Shown: positions 9,666 to 19,021, counted from the stretch's first letter. The stretch: DNA of 37,880 nt from Methyloceanibacter sp. (GCA_030064755.1 JASJEH010000028.1:1-37880); one strand, 5' to 3'. A program made the numbers and translations. Notes: generated from the letters alone by a model not told the origin.

Positions 9666-10349
9666 CTAGGGCTGCTCCGCCGGAGTTTCAGGGCTAGGCA
9701 CCTGTTCAGGGACGATCGTCTCGCCGCCTTCAGGAGTCTCCGGTTCCGTGGGCGCGGGCGACACTGGCACGACAGGTGATACTGGCACGACGGGCGCCGG
9801 CCGAGGCGTCGCCTGCGCGCGCGAGGCCTCGACGGTCTCCTTTAGCTTTTCCAAGCCCTCTTCGTAGACGTCCCCGATATAGCCATCGAGCATCAAGCCC
9901 TTCCAGCGTTTGATCGGGCTGGAACCGGACTCGAAGCCGAATGTCCAAGTCACTTTCGATCCGGCCCCGTCCGGCACCAGATCGAAGGTACTCGTTCCTT
10001 GGGTATCTTTGACATCAGCCGACTGGACCAGCTTGCTGGATGGGTTGGACTCCACAATCTGGATGCTGCCATTGCCCACCGCGGGAACGTCGCTTTCCCA
10101 AACGACCTTGGCGCCGTTTCCCTCCTGTGGGCCGGAGTAGGTCATCTTGATGTTCTCATCTTTGACCACCCAAGGCGCCCACTCCTTTTGGCGGCGCAGA
10201 TTGTTCAAGTACGGAAAGATCACATACTCCGGCGCGTTGATGGTCACCGAGCGCGTCGCCGTGACATAGGCGGGAAGCCCGAGCGCTACTGCCGAGAGAA
10301 TAAGAACAAGTACACCAAGCCCAAGGATGAGCCGCATCATCGGCGCCAT
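9666..10349 (-). CDS. SRPBCC (START-like) family protein, membrane-anchored with Pro-rich tail
   Basis: The 227-residue product has one N-terminal membrane segment (about 4-26), then a SRPBCC/polyketide-cyclase-like domain from SVTINAPEYVIFPYLNNLRRQKEWAPW to the long C-terminal helix GYIGDVYEEGLEKLKETVEA. Family domains bind hydrophobic ligands in a deep cavity; the ligand here is unknown. After the helix comes a Pro/Val/Glu-rich tail of about 50 residues with two PVVPVSP repeats, likely extended in the periplasm. AGGAGA lies 7 bases before the ATG at 10349; the upstream GTG at 10355 is too close to that site. It stands alone, divergent from the next small gene. Confidence 0.85.
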   Translation of the reverse strand: MAPMMRLILGLGVLVLILSAVALGLPAYVTATRSVTINAPEYVIFPYLNNLRRQKEWAPWVVKDENIKMTYSGPQEGNGAKVVWESDVPAVGNGSIQIVESNPSSKLVQSADVKDTQGTSTFDLVPDGAGSKVTWTFGFESGSSPIKRWKGLMLDGYIGDVYEEGLEKLKETVEASRAQATPRPAPVVPVSPVVPVSPAPTEPETPEGGETIVPEQVPSPETPAEQP

Positions 10350-10484
10350 ACCCACGTCTCCTATATTCTTGGCGATGAGCCCCCAAAAGCGACCGCGACT
10401 GTGGCACTAGCGCCACGGTCCCGCGCTCGCAAAGTCACAGAAAACCATTAGGATCGCAACGTCAACATGAGGGAGGGTTTGACA

Positions 10485-10655
10485 ATGAATCTATCTGCAC
10501 CAACGACCATGGTCTTTGTTATCTCGGTCGTTCTGGCGATTTTGGCCGTGCTCAGCACGTTTATGCCGCTGCCGATCGTCGGCGAGTACAAGTTCTGGGT
10601 CGCGATTGCCGCCTATGTGATCCTCGCGATTGGGAACATCTTCCGCGGCGTTTAA
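10485..10655 (+). CDS. Small two-span membrane protein
   Basis: The 56-residue protein has two predicted membrane helices (about 9-28 and 36-52) joined by a short loop containing PLPIVGEYKF. AGGGAGGG lies 8 bases before the ATG at 10485, which fixes the start (an upstream in-frame ATG at 10467 lacks a site). No function can be assigned. It stands alone, and the hairpin at 10754-10781 lies 98 bases downstream. Confidence 0.7.
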   Translation: MNLSAPTTMVFVISVVLAILAVLSTFMPLPIVGEYKFWVAIAAYVILAIGNIFRGV

Positions 10656-10753
10656 CGGTCAATCGTTTTCACCTAAGGCCATCGGCAGGCAAAGATCGAC
10701 CGCACGCTTTTGGCGTGGCTCGCGCCGTCAGCGCCTGAGAAAAGACCGAAAAG

Positions 10754-10781
10754 AAAGGGCCAGCGCTTGGGCTGGCCCTTT
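10754..10781 (-). terminator. Rho-independent terminator for the histone-like gene
   Basis: AAAGGGCCAGC pairs with GCTGGCCCTTT around a 6-base loop. Read on the minus strand, the stem is followed by CTTTTC and further pyrimidines. It lies 21 bases past the stop of the minus-strand gene and could also stop plus-strand readthrough from the small membrane gene. Confidence 0.8.
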
Positions 10782-10802
10782 GTGCTTCGATCCGCTACCG
10801 CG

Positions 10803-12074
10803 CTAGTCGTCGTCCCGTGCCCACGATGGCTTGTATGGCATGGGCGTGGGCGCTGGTCCCGGCGTAGTTCCGGGCATAGGCGGCCGCGGCGGTTGGTAGC
10901 CCGGGATCGAACTCCCAGGCCCACCTGGCCGAGGCGGTGTGCCGCCCAGACCGGGCGACGGCGGCTGCGCCGGCGAAGGCTGTGCCAACGGTGGCCTAGG
11001 CGCCGGCTGTGCCGCAGGCGGAGTGGGTGCCGGCTGAGCCACCGGCGGCGCAACAGGCTTAGGCGCAGGCGCCGCAGGCATAGACGGTTTAGCCATAGGC
11101 TTGGCGACGGCCTTCTTCGGAGCAACCTTTTTGGGGGCTGCTTTTTTGGGCGCCGCTTTCTTAGCGATAGCCTTCTTGGCGACAGCCCTCTTGGCAACTT
11201 TCTTCTTGGCCACGGCCTTCTTGGCGGCCGCCTTCCGAGAGGTCGTCTTCTTTGCGGCCGCCTTCTTTACCGCCGACTTCCTGGCGACAGTCTTCTTCTT
11301 AACGGCGGACTTTTTTTTAGCGACCTTCTTTTTGGCAACGGCCCTCTTAGCCGTCGCCTTTCGGGCAGATGCCTTTCGCGCTGACTTCTTCGCCGCGGAC
11401 CTACGCGCCGTGCCTTTGCGGGCAGTAGATCTCCGCGCCGTCGACTTCCGGGCGGCAGACTTCCGGGCGGCAGTCTTGCGCGCTGCGGACTTCCTAGCGG
11501 TCGACTTCCGAGCAGCAGTCTTGCGGGCTGCAGTCTTGCGCGCCGCGGACTTCCTAGCAGTCGACTTCCGAGCGGCGGTCTTGCGTGCTGCAGTTCTACG
11601 GGCGGCAGTCTTCCGCGCCGTACTCCGCCTTGCAGCGGTTTTGCGGGCGGCAGTCTTCCGGGCGGCAGTCTTGCGCGCCGCGGACTTCCTGGCAGTCGAC
11701 TTCCGAGCGGCAGTCTTGCGGGCTGCAGTTCTACGGGCGGCAGTCTTGCGGGCGGCAGTCTTGCGTGCCGCCGATTTGCGCGCAGTAGACTTCCGCGCGG
11801 CGGCCTTGCGTGCGGTCGACTTCCGAGCCGCCGTCTTGCGGGTAGCACTCTTACGGGCCGCACTCCGCCGAGCGGCGGTTTTCCGAGCGGCAGTCTTGCG
11901 TGCCGCAGTCTTCCGAGCAGCCGACTTGCGCGCCGTACTCCGCCTTGCCGCAGTCTTTCGGGCGGCCGCTTTGCGTGCTGTTGTTTTGCGTGCTGCTGTC
12001 TTGCGTGCTGCTGTCTTGCGAGCCGTTGTCTTTCTGCCCGCTGTACGTTTCTTCCCAGTTGTTCTCGTAGCCAT
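10803..12074 (-). CDS. Histone H1-like, Lys/Arg/Ala-rich repetitive DNA-binding protein with Pro-rich tail
   Basis: The 423-residue product starts [15 protein letters not shown] with GGAG upstream. Residues about 15-250 are nearly all five-residue units of the type (K/R)(T/S)(A/T)ARK, giving dozens of tandem repeats. Residues about 250-325 shift to KKx[10 protein letters not shown] units, like eukaryotic H1 tails and AlgP. The last 100 residues are Pro/Ala/Gly-rich and end in acidic DDD. Such proteins bind DNA without sequence specificity and compact or regulate the nucleoid (family knowledge). No folded domain is evident. Repeat number is likely to vary between strains. It is monocistronic, with a terminator at 10754-10781. 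Confidence 0.85.
   Translation of the reverse strand: MATRTTGKKRTAGRKTTARKTAARKTAARKTTARKAAARKTAARRSTARKSAARKTAARKTAARKTAARRSAARKSATRKTAARKSTARKAAARKSTARKSAARKTAARKTAARRTAARKTAARKSTARKSAARKTAARKTAARKTAARRSTARKTAARRTAARKTAARKSTARKSAARKTAARKTAARKSTARKSAARKTAARKSAARKSTARRSTARKGTARRSAAKKSARKASARKATAKRAVAKKKVAKKKSAVKKKTVARKSAVKKAAAKKTTSRKAAAKKAVAKKKVAKRAVAKKAIAKKAAPKKAAPKKVAPKKAVAKPMAKPSMPAAPAPKPVAPPVAQPAPTPPAAQPAPRPPLAQPSPAQPPSPGLGGTPPRPGGPGSSIPGYQPPRPPMPGTTPGPAPTPMPYKPSWARDDD
11395..12060. repeat. Degenerate 15-bp tandem repeat array inside the histone-like gene
   Basis: Plus-strand reading shows units such as GCGGCAGTCTTGCGG and GCGGACTTCCTAGC repeated throughout, the DNA counterpart of the five-residue protein unit. 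Units differ mainly at third codon positions, so the protein repeat is under selection while the DNA drifts. Larger blocks also recur: the stretches near 11490-11580 and 11665-11760 share long identical runs, which points to local duplications. Confidence 0.75.
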
Positions 12075-12222
12075 TGGTTTGCTCCGATGCTGTTTGGTGT
12101 CGCTCAGCGACCCGTTCACGAGGACGCGTACTCCAGATTACGCTTCACTAGTGCTCCAGGCTTGCCGCACCACATGGCAAGTGAACTCTTTTTGTTTTGT
12201 ATACGCACATATAATTCATGTT

Positions 12223-12259
12223 GTTGCAATTCAACACGTGAACAGCGTTGTCTTGCAAC
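12223..12259. promoter_or_regulatory. Possible operator: two GTTG-N5-CAAC dyads upstream of the histone-like gene
   Basis: GTTG and CAAC occur with 5-base spacing at 12223-12235 and again at 12247-12259, 24 bases apart (roughly two helical turns). They lie in the 368-bp gap 12075-12443, which is lower in GC around 12180-12310 and carries no recognisable gene. The site is about 150 bases upstream of the ATG at 12074. Regulatory function is inferred from symmetry only. Confidence 0.3.
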
Positions 12260-12443
12260 AAACGAATCTTTCACGATGCGCGTCAAGATACATCCGTTGG
12301 CGCATTACGCACACAATCGATTCGTATTTTTCCGAAGAAGTGAGCCGGCGTTTTTGCGGTGCAAGATGCGCCTATTGCCGGCCAAAATGTCGATCGGCAG
12401 TGTACGGCGTGTCGTGCTCGCGTCTTTCGACAGCCGTGCAGAC

Positions 12444-13244
12444 CTAATCCATCTGCAACAAGGCGTCGGCGAAAGGCTCCTTTGAGATATGCGGATCGCC
12501 GGTGAACGGAAAGTCGAAGGCAAGCCCCAAGAACAGGGTCAGCGCCAGCAGCGCCGCGAGCGATCCGGTCATCAATACTTGCGCATCTAGATTGGATGAG
12601 GCGAAGAAGGCCGGATAGCCCAAGGTGATCATTCCGCCCACGACCAAGACGAACCAAAGCACACCTGCTATGGAACCATTTGCGCTGTCCAACCGCTCGT
12701 TCCGATTGTCGGTGATGAGAGTAAGGAGTTTAAGCGCGTGTTCGAAGAGCACCTGCTCTTTGGGGCTCTTGGGTTCAAGCGCCAGGATCGACTCGTTGAG
12801 TGCTCGGAGATTCCGCTCGACAAGCTCGCTTCGCCCGCCGAGCGCCATGGCGTCCCATGAGTCGTTGTACACGCTGTTGGTGTACTTCTTGATCGCCGCC
12901 TGAATCTCCTCGCCCTTTTCAGGCAATGCGAGCGCCACATGGTAGAGATCTATCGCTGCCTTGGATTCGTCTCGGACTGAAGTCTCTGTTTCGCTGTAGT
13001 CCTCCCAGACCGCGATAACAACGAAGGCCAACAGCACGGCGTACAGGACCCCAACCACAGCATATTTAAAGCCGGCGACCTCGTTGTTCTCCTTCAGCTT
13101 GGTGGCACCAACCCGATACCGCGTGAGCAGCATCAACCCGACCGCATATCCAACGATGACGACGGTCACGACGATGCCGATAACCCAAAGGGGCGTATCG
13201 CGCATCAGATAGAGAAGAGCGGTCGAGTGAGCATCGTCTTCCAT
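12444..13244 (-). CDS. DUF4239 (bestrophin-like) membrane protein
   Basis: The 266-residue protein has four membrane segments in two pairs (about 18-40, 61-83, 190-210 and 218-243). They flank a soluble central region with SETETSVRDESKAAIDLYHVALALP and SPKEQVLFEHALKLLTLITDNRNERL. This two-plus-two layout and the ExxxxxDE...L pattern match the DUF4239 family, whose function is not established. CAGGATGG precedes the ATG. It is monocistronic, divergent from the MAPEG gene across about 275 bases that hold no evident gene. Confidence 0.8.
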   Translation of the reverse strand: MEDDAHSTALLYLMRDTPLWVIGIVVTVVIVGYAVGLMLLTRYRVGATKLKENNEVAGFKYAVVGVLYAVLLAFVVIAVWEDYSETETSVRDESKAAIDLYHVALALPEKGEEIQAAIKKYTNSVYNDSWDAMALGGRSELVERNLRALNESILALEPKSPKEQVLFEHALKLLTLITDNRNERLDSANGSIAGVLWFVLVVGGMITLGYPAFFASSNLDAQVLMTGSLAALLALTLFLGLAFDFPFTGDPHISKEPFADALLQMD

Positions 13245-13519
13245 TGCGCGTCCATCCTGGCTTCAACGACGTTGGGAGCAGTGCGAAGGGGCCGCTAGAC
13301 TCCTTCAGCAATCAGATCGATTCGGCACACAAAAACCCATGGCCGACAAAGGTTCAAGCTCAAACAAGCCGCAACCGAATGAAGGACCAAGACACCCGAA
13401 AGACGGGGCGAAATGCATAAGCGGAGATTCAGGCGTACTGGCCCGACGGGAACCGCGCCATTGACACGCCCCGGTTCGCCGTCATCAGCAACGCCAGCTA
13501 GAATAGTAGGAACGCAATC

Positions 13520-13954
13520 ATGACCATTCCGCTTTGGGCGCTTTTGGGGTTTGCCGTGTGGACCATGCTGGTTCTCATGTCCGGTGTCGCCTTTCATCGC
13601 TGGCGCCTCATAATGAGCAAGCAGGCAGATTTTGCCGACTTTCCAGGAGGCGCGGTGGAAGGAACGGACTTCTACGCACGCGCCACAAGAGCCCATGCCA
13701 ACTGCTTGGAGAGCCTTCCCATCTTCGGCGCCCTAGTATTGATCGCCGCTGTTGCCGGAATCGATACGCCACGCCTGGATCAGCTTGCCATCGTTATCCT
13801 GATCGCGCGTATCGCGCAGAGTGTGCTCCACATGGCCCTGCCCGTCACAAACACAACGGTCCTGATTCGTGGCGCTCTATTCGGCCTCCAGCTCTTCTCG
13901 TTCCTCTGGATGGCCGTGATCATTGCGCGCGCGGCAAGCAGTTCCGGCCTCTAG
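13520..13954 (+). CDS. MAPEG family membrane protein
   Basis: The 144-residue protein has four hydrophobic segments and family traits: [23 protein letters not shown] (the R.xRAH.N..E core that binds glutathione or lipid in MAPEG enzymes), then [10 protein letters not shown]. Eukaryotic members make leukotrienes and conjugate glutathione; bacterial members are mostly uncharacterised. AGGAACG lies before the ATG. The stop is 32 bases before the uvrB start on the same strand, so the two may share a transcript. Confidence 0.85.
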   Translation: MTIPLWALLGFAVWTMLVLMSGVAFHRWRLIMSKQADFADFPGGAVEGTDFYARATRAHANCLESLPIFGALVLIAAVAGIDTPRLDQLAIVILIARIAQSVLHMALPVTNTTVLIRGALFGLQLFSFLWMAVIIARAASSSGL

Positions 13955-13986
13955 CCAACGCCCTTCCCCGCCGCCATATTCGAAGC

Positions 13987-16383
13987 ATGCCCCCTCGCGC
14001 TCCAAAAACATTCGGCTCCCGCGCGGAGCCCCGTGCTGTTACTGGCGAAGCCGCTGGCATGCCCGTATCTGGCGACCGCCGCGACCCGGGCTTCGGCGAA
14101 GCGCCCCAGCCGCTCATCCAGGACCATCCGCTCGTCACGGGCGCGGCCCTGGCCTTCACGCCTCATCGCCCTGAGCGGCCGGAGAAGTCTGAGGGCGGCG
14201 TTGCGCTCAACCTTTCGACGGACATGAAACCGAAGGGCGACCAACCCCAGGCTATTGCCGAACTCGTGGCCCAAGCGGATGCCCAGGAGCGCGACCAGGT
14301 GCTGCTCGGCGTCACAGGCTCGGGCAAGACCTTCACCATGGCCCAGGTCATCGCGCAAACGCAGCGCCCCGCCCTCATTTTGGCGCCCAACAAGACGCTG
14401 GCGGCGCAGCTTTATGGCGAGTTCAAGGGGTTCTTCCCCGACAATGCCGTGGAGTACTTCGTCTCGTATTACGACTACTACCAGCCGGAAGCCTATATCC
14501 CGCGAACCGACACCTATATCGAGAAGGACTCGTCCATCAACGAACAGATCGACCGCATGCGCCATGCGGCGACGCGCGCCGTGATGGAGCGAGACGACGT
14601 GGTGATCGTGGCCAGCGTGTCCTGCATCTACGGTATCGGTTCGGTCGAAACCTACACGGCCATGACGTTTAGCCTGAAACGCGGCGACCGTATCGAGCAG
14701 CGCCAGCTGATGGCCGACCTCGTGGCACTTCAATACCGACGCAATGACGTCAATTTCGCACGCGGCAGCTTCCGCGTTCGCGGCGATACGATCGAATTGT
14801 GGCCAGCCCATTTGGACGATCGGGCCTGGCGCATCTCCCTCTTCGGTGACGAGATTGAGTCCATTGTCGAGTTCGATCCGCTGACCGGCGCCAAGACCGA
14901 TGAGTTCGCCATCGTGAAGATCTACGCGAACTCGCACTACGTGACGCCGAAGCCCACGCTGAAGCAGGCCGTGCGCGGTATCAAAGAAGAGCTCAAACAG
15001 CGCCTTGTCGAATTGAACGGCGCCGGGCGGCTGCTGGAGGCGCAGCGGCTCGAGCAGCGGACACTATTCGATCTCGAAATGATCGAGGCGACGGGGTCCT
15101 GTGCGGGAATCGAGAACTATTCACGCTACCTCACGGGCCGGAAGCCAGGCGAACCGCCGCCCACTCTATTCGAGTATCTACCCGACAACGCGCTCGTCTT
15201 CGTCGACGAGAGCCACGTCACCGTGCCCCAGATCGGCGCGATGTTCCGGGGCGACTACAAGCGTAAATCCACGCTGGCCGAATACGGATTCCGCCTGCCC
15301 TCCTGCATGGACAACCGCCCTTTGCGCTTCGAAGAGTGGGACGCGATGCGACCGCAGACCGTCTACGTTTCCGCAACGCCTGGCGGCTGGGAGCTGGATC
15401 AGACAGGCGGTGTCTTCGCCGAGCAGGTCATTCGGCCAACGGGGCTGGTCGATCCGCCGGTCGAGATTCGGCCCGCGACCACACAGGTCGACGACTTGAT
15501 CGACGAGACACGCAAAGTGGTGGCGAACGGTTATCGCGTGCTCGTCACCACGCTGACGAAACGCATGGCGGAAGATCTCACCGAGTACATGCACGAGCAG
15601 GGCCTGCGCGTCCGTTACATGCATTCGGATGTGGAGACTCTAGAGCGCATCGAAATCATTCGCGATTTGAGGCTTGGCGCCTTCGATGTGCTGATTGGCA
15701 TCAACCTACTCCGCGAAGGTCTCGATATTCCCGAATGCGCACTGGTCGCTATTCTCGATGCGGACAAGGAGGGCTTCCTGCGCTCCGAAACGTCGCTCGT
15801 ACAGACTATCGGCCGCGCGGCGCGCAACGTGGACGGCAGGGTGATTCTGTATGCAGACGGTGTCACCGGGTCCATGGAGCGCGCCCTGGCGGAGACGACA
15901 CGCCGGCGCGAGAAGCAAGTCGCTTGGAACCAAGCCAACGGAATCACGCCGGAAAGCGTCAAGAAGAACATCGGCGACATCTTGCAGAGCGTCTACGAGC
16001 GCGACCACGTACTGGTGGATGCGGGCGCGGGCTTCGCCGAGGACGGCCAGACGCCTATCGAAGGCACGGTCGGCCACAACATCGAGAGCGTCATCGAAGA
16101 CATGGAGAAGCGGATGCGCGCCGCCGCCGCCGACCTCGAGTTCGAAGAAGCCGCCCGGCTGCGTGACGAGGTCAAACGCCTGCGTCAGATGGAACTTGCG
16201 ATCGCCAACGATCCTTTGGCGCGACAAAGCGAACTCGAACGGACGGTCGACATCTCACGCCCGCACAAGCCAAGCCTCGACGAGATGGGACCGCACAATC
16301 GCGAGATTCCATTGCGCAAGCCCAAACCACGCTCCCGCTCCGGCAAACCCGGCACACGCACTTTCAAGACGAACCGGACCTGA
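13987..16383 (+). CDS. uvrB: Excinuclease ABC subunit B
   Basis: UvrB is the damage-verifying helicase of nucleotide excision repair. It receives DNA from UvrA and recruits UvrC. In the 798-residue product, Walker A is GVTGSGKT (108-115). The DNA-clamping beta-hairpin region is [21 protein letters not shown], the DEAD-like box is FVDESH, and motif VI is QTIGRAARN. The C-terminal UVR coiled-coil ([26 protein letters not shown]) binds UvrC. The protein exceeds E. coli UvrB (673) because of an N-terminal extension of about 80 residues before the conserved MKPKGDQP and a short basic tail. The extension begins [15 protein letters not shown], which supports the ATG at 13987 despite a weak ribosome site. 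The frame stays open far upstream, overlapping the MAPEG gene; that part is not coding. Confidence 0.96.
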   Translation: MPPRAPKTFGSRAEPRAVTGEAAGMPVSGDRRDPGFGEAPQPLIQDHPLVTGAALAFTPHRPERPEKSEGGVALNLSTDMKPKGDQPQAIAELVAQADAQERDQVLLGVTGSGKTFTMAQVIAQTQRPALILAPNKTLAAQLYGEFKGFFPDNAVEYFVSYYDYYQPEAYIPRTDTYIEKDSSINEQIDRMRHAATRAVMERDDVVIVASVSCIYGIGSVETYTAMTFSLKRGDRIEQRQLMADLVALQYRRNDVNFARGSFRVRGDTIELWPAHLDDRAWRISLFGDEIESIVEFDPLTGAKTDEFAIVKIYANSHYVTPKPTLKQAVRGIKEELKQRLVELNGAGRLLEAQRLEQRTLFDLEMIEATGSCAGIENYSRYLTGRKPGEPPPTLFEYLPDNALVFVDESHVTVPQIGAMFRGDYKRKSTLAEYGFRLPSCMDNRPLRFEEWDAMRPQTVYVSATPGGWELDQTGGVFAEQVIRPTGLVDPPVEIRPATTQVDDLIDETRKVVANGYRVLVTTLTKRMAEDLTEYMHEQGLRVRYMHSDVETLERIEIIRDLRLGAFDVLIGINLLREGLDIPECALVAILDADKEGFLRSETSLVQTIGRAARNVDGRVILYADGVTGSMERALAETTRRREKQVAWNQANGITPESVKKNIGDILQSVYERDHVLVDAGAGFAEDGQTPIEGTVGHNIESVIEDMEKRMRAAAADLEFEEAARLRDEVKRLRQMELAIANDPLARQSELERTVDISRPHKPSLDEMGPHNREIPLRKPKPRSRSGKPGTRTFKTNRT

Positions 16384-16566
16384 GGCCGTCCACTGACCAA
16401 CGTCAGCGTTGCAACGGCTTTCACTTGATCCAGCGCAAGTCGATCCACGGATACACACGCTAGTGTCCGCAAAGGGTAGAAAGATCGATCGCGCTAGGTC
16501 GTCTCCTGCCGCGTGTTCTTTCGGATCGGGCGAGCGCATCCAGAGAACATGGATCTTTCTCACCCG

Positions 16567-16630
16567 CTCCTCGCACCACAAGCGAGGAGACGCCTATCGA
16601 CACGGAAGCCTGGCGTTCGCGCCGGGCTTC
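16567..16630 (+). other. Two consecutive perfect hairpins downstream of uvrB, structured RNA candidate
   Basis: CTCCTCGC (16567-16574) pairs with GCGAGGAG (16582-16589) around a 7-base loop. Fifteen bases later GAAGCCTGGCG pairs with CGCCGGGCTTC around TTCG (16605-16630). The second stem is terminator-like with a stable tetraloop but lacks a long T run. The region lies in a 381-bp gap after uvrB with no other gene seen. It may be the end of a small RNA or of the uvrB message. Confidence 0.4.
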
Positions 16631-16764
16631 TTGGCCATTGGGGCCCGCCGATAGCTAGAAATCGGCCGTTTCAAACTGATCCTGCCCTTAACCCTTTCTC
16701 AAGCCTATGAAGCGAAATTGGTGGCGTACCGATTTGAGTACGCAACGCGTAGAGGGAATCAGTT

Positions 16765-16884
16765 ATGCGCACCATCATCGCTCTTGCGGTCGTTTCCGCG
16801 ACACTCGCCCTTGGCGGGTGCTTTCATCTGCACCAGCAGGCGGTTGTTACGGAACTACCCCCGGCCCCCGTGCCGTACAAATAG
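16765..16884 (+). CDS. Small lipoprotein, 39 residues
   Basis: AGAGGGAA lies before the ATG. The product begins MRTIIALAVVSATLALGGC: a short basic start, a hydrophobic core, and the lipobox LGGC with Cys19 for lipid attachment. The mature part is only 21 residues (FHLHQQAVVTELPPAPVPYK after the Cys), His- and Pro-rich. Residue +2 after Cys is Phe, not Asp, so export onward to the outer membrane is expected in the classical rule. No family is recognised; it resembles entericidin-type small lipoproteins only in size. A hairpin and terminator follow at 16924-17012. Confidence 0.65.
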   Translation: MRTIIALAVVSATLALGGCFHLHQQAVVTELPPAPVPYK

Positions 16885-16923
16885 TCTGTTGTCTTCGTAA
16901 GCTTTCCTGGTCTCACCTCCCCC

Positions 16924-17012
16924 GTCCGCGCCCGCCAGCGCGGACTACTCCCCAGGGATCGGAAAGCGAGAGTATCTGCGTAGAAAAGCTCGGCCTTAGC
17001 GCCGGGCTTTTT
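16924..17012 (+). terminator. Hairpin followed by Rho-independent terminator after the small lipoprotein gene
   Basis: A perfect 8-bp stem, GTCCGCGC/GCGCGGAC, lies at 16924-16945. The terminator stem is at 16984-17012: AAAAGCTCGGC pairs with GCCGGGCTTTTT around CTTAGC and ends in a T run. The whole could be the 3' end of the lipoprotein message, or a separate small RNA ending at 17012. Confidence 0.7.
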
Positions 17013-17124
17013 CGTGGGAGGACCTCTCGGGCCGGTCAAGCGCTTGTGAGGAGATATGAGCCTCACGTGACGGGAAGCTCGGCTAGCTTAGCCATAGATA
17101 GAAAGACAGCAGCAGGGGTTAGAA

Positions 17125-17565
17125 ATGTCCGCATTCGTCAATCTCTTGGAAGCCGGCCGGCAATTGGCCGAACGGATTCCATACAGCCTGGTCGCGCTTG
17201 TCGCGCGCCTATCTGTGGCAACCGTATTCTGGCGCTCGTGCCTCACCAAGTTGGACGAGAACCTTCAGGTGAAGAGCACAACGTTCTTCCTCTTCAAGGA
17301 GGAATACAAAGTGCCGATTATCCCGCCTGAGATCGCCGCCTATCTCGCCACCTATCAGGAGCTGGTCGGCTCCATCTTGCTCGTGATCGGCCTCGCGACA
17401 CGTCTGACGGCGCTTTCCTTCATCGGCATGGTCGCCGTCATCCAGATATTCGTCTATCCGTCCGGGTGGCCCGAGCACGCCTTGTGGTTCGCGCTGCTGT
17501 TTCTACTCGTCGCGCGCGGCCCGGGCGCGATCTCGGTCGATCACCTCATTTGGCGAAACAAGTAA
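17125..17565 (+). CDS. DoxX family membrane protein
   Basis: The 146-residue protein has four membrane segments and DoxX-family traits: ARLSVATVFWRSCLTKL near the start, then ATYQELVGSILLVIGLATRLTALSFIGMVAVIQIFVYP, ending with ARGPGAISVDHLIWRN. Members are small integral membrane proteins; some act with redox or sulfur enzymes, but the role here is unknown. AGGGG precedes the ATG. It stands alone, convergent with the transglycosylase gene. Confidence 0.88.
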   Translation: MSAFVNLLEAGRQLAERIPYSLVALVARLSVATVFWRSCLTKLDENLQVKSTTFFLFKEEYKVPIIPPEIAAYLATYQELVGSILLVIGLATRLTALSFIGMVAVIQIFVYPSGWPEHALWFALLFLLVARGPGAISVDHLIWRNK

Positions 17566-17602
17566 CGGGCTCAGAAGCGCGGAAGCTCAGGCCAGTCGGC
17601 GT

Positions 17603-18835
17603 TTAGCCACCGGCCTGCAGCTTGCGCAGCAAAGCGTGGCTCGGATAGCCGTCCGCAGGCAGACCATATTGAAGCTGCATCTCGCGGATGGCTTTTCGTG
17701 TCAAAGCGCCGATCACACCGTCCACCTTGCCCACATCGTAGCCCCGCTGCCGTAGTAGGCGTTGCATCTGCTTGCTCTCGGCTCCGCTGAACGGCTCCGG
17801 GTTACCCGCGCGCAGCGGCGGCGCGCCCGCGAGCCGCGTCGCGAAGTAGCCCGCTGTGGTCGAGTAGACCAACGAATGGTTCCAATCCAGATAGATATTG
17901 ATGAAGTTCGGGTAGGCCAGGAAGGCTGGCCCATTCCGGCCCATCGGCAGCAGAAGCGCCGTCGGCGTCGCATCCGCCGGAACCGGCTGACCGTTACGGT
18001 ATTTCACCCCGTACTGCGACCAGAAAAGCCGTGGTCGCTGAATGGTTACGTCGGCCTGATCCCAGGGTAGATTGTTCGGAACGATCACTTCCTCGAGCCA
18101 GGGCTGACCAGGCTGCCAGCCCTTGGCAGCAAGGTAGTTCGCCGCAGAGGCGAGGGAGTCCGGTACGCTCTTCACGAGATCGCGCCGTCCGTCGCCGTCG
18201 TAATCAACCGCGAAGTTGTAATAGGTGCTTGGCTGGAACTGGAACTGTCCGACCTCACCGTGGGTCGGGCCAATCATTTGATTGCGCCTGAGGTCGCCCC
18301 GGTCGAGAACGCGCAGTGCGTCCATAAGCTGTGGCCGGAACTTCTCTGGGCGCCGGCAATCGTAACTCAACGTGGCTAGAGCTCGGATGCTGTCCATCTT
18401 GCCCATGAAGGCGCCGTAGTCCGTCTCGAGCCCCCAAAAGGCGACGAGCACCGGCCCGGGCACGCCGTATTGCTGTTCAACCTGCTTGAACACCGGGGCG
18501 TACCTCTTCAGACGCGCCTTGCCGGCCGCAAGCCGGTTCTTGTTCGCCATACGCCGCTGGAATGTCAGAAAGTCCTGCGCGAAAACGCCCTGCGCGCGGT
18601 CCCGCGCGATGACCTTCGGATTGTAGGTAACGCCATTCAAAGCAGCATTCACGGTGCGAGCCGAGACGCCCTCGGCAATGGCTTCCTGCTTGAAGCCTTG
18701 CAGCCACTTGTTGAAGCCTGCAGGGCCAGGACATCTCTGCGCGGAGGCGGTCGAGGCGGAACCGATCAGCACCGCCGCACACAGGCCAGCAAATGCTGAG
18801 AATCGAATGACACGAGTCAGGGGGTGTGTAGCCAT
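17603..18835 (-). CDS. MltB-type lytic murein transglycosylase with C-terminal peptidoglycan-binding domain
   Basis: The 410-residue product has a signal peptide (hydrophobic core at about 11-24, cleavage near SAQ) and then the SLT_2/MltB catalytic domain. The catalytic Glu137 lies in FWGLETDYG. The domain continues through GEVGQFQFQPSTYYNFAVDYDGDGRRDL and DSLASAANYLAAKGW. A C-terminal PG_binding_1 domain follows (QMQRLLRQRGYDVGKVDGVIGALTRKAIREMQ). The enzyme cleaves glycan strands of peptidoglycan to 1,6-anhydro-muropeptides in the periplasm. The ATG at 18835 gives a proper signal peptide, although its ribosome site is weak; a TTG at 18871 would add 12 residues. No lipobox is seen, so it should be soluble. 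Confidence 0.92.
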   Translation of the reverse strand: MATHPLTRVIRFSAFAGLCAAVLIGSASTASAQRCPGPAGFNKWLQGFKQEAIAEGVSARTVNAALNGVTYNPKVIARDRAQGVFAQDFLTFQRRMANKNRLAAGKARLKRYAPVFKQVEQQYGVPGPVLVAFWGLETDYGAFMGKMDSIRALATLSYDCRRPEKFRPQLMDALRVLDRGDLRRNQMIGPTHGEVGQFQFQPSTYYNFAVDYDGDGRRDLVKSVPDSLASAANYLAAKGWQPGQPWLEEVIVPNNLPWDQADVTIQRPRLFWSQYGVKYRNGQPVPADATPTALLLPMGRNGPAFLAYPNFINIYLDWNHSLVYSTTAGYFATRLAGAPPLRAGNPEPFSGAESKQMQRLLRQRGYDVGKVDGVIGALTRKAIREMQLQYGLPADGYPSHALLRKLQAGG

Positions 18836-19021
18836 GCGCGCCACTGAACCCAGTCGGGCGGCATCCGTCAAGCGCGGATGGATGGGTTCGAACAGATCAA
18901 CGGGGGCTTGTCATATCCCTGTAAAACCAGCGCGACTCCATGGGAGCCGGGTCTGCTGAAAAGAAGCGAGACGAGAGGCGCTCGCTGCCAGCACGCCAAG
19001 ACAACTCTACAAAAACCGCCG

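Noticed and set aside
11395-12060. Possible CRISPR-like direct repeats
   Set aside because: Units are contiguous 15-bp codon repeats with no unique spacers; they encode the histone-like protein.
11101-12447. A 448-residue open frame on the plus strand opposite the histone-like gene
   Set aside because: It is the mirror of the basic repeats: repeated AAVLRAADF-type text comes from the same 15-bp units. The minus-strand frame has the proper start site and family match.
13534-13986. Upstream extension of the uvrB frame
   Set aside because: The text there is Arg/His/Pro-rich and lies over the MAPEG gene in another frame; UvrB homology begins after 13987.
13951-14937. Long minus-strand frame opposite the 5' part of uvrB
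   Set aside because: High-GC shadow with no family features; uvrB on the other strand is certain.
18885-18893. GGTTCGAAC, as in a tRNA T-arm
   Set aside because: No acceptor, D or anticodon stem can be drawn around it.
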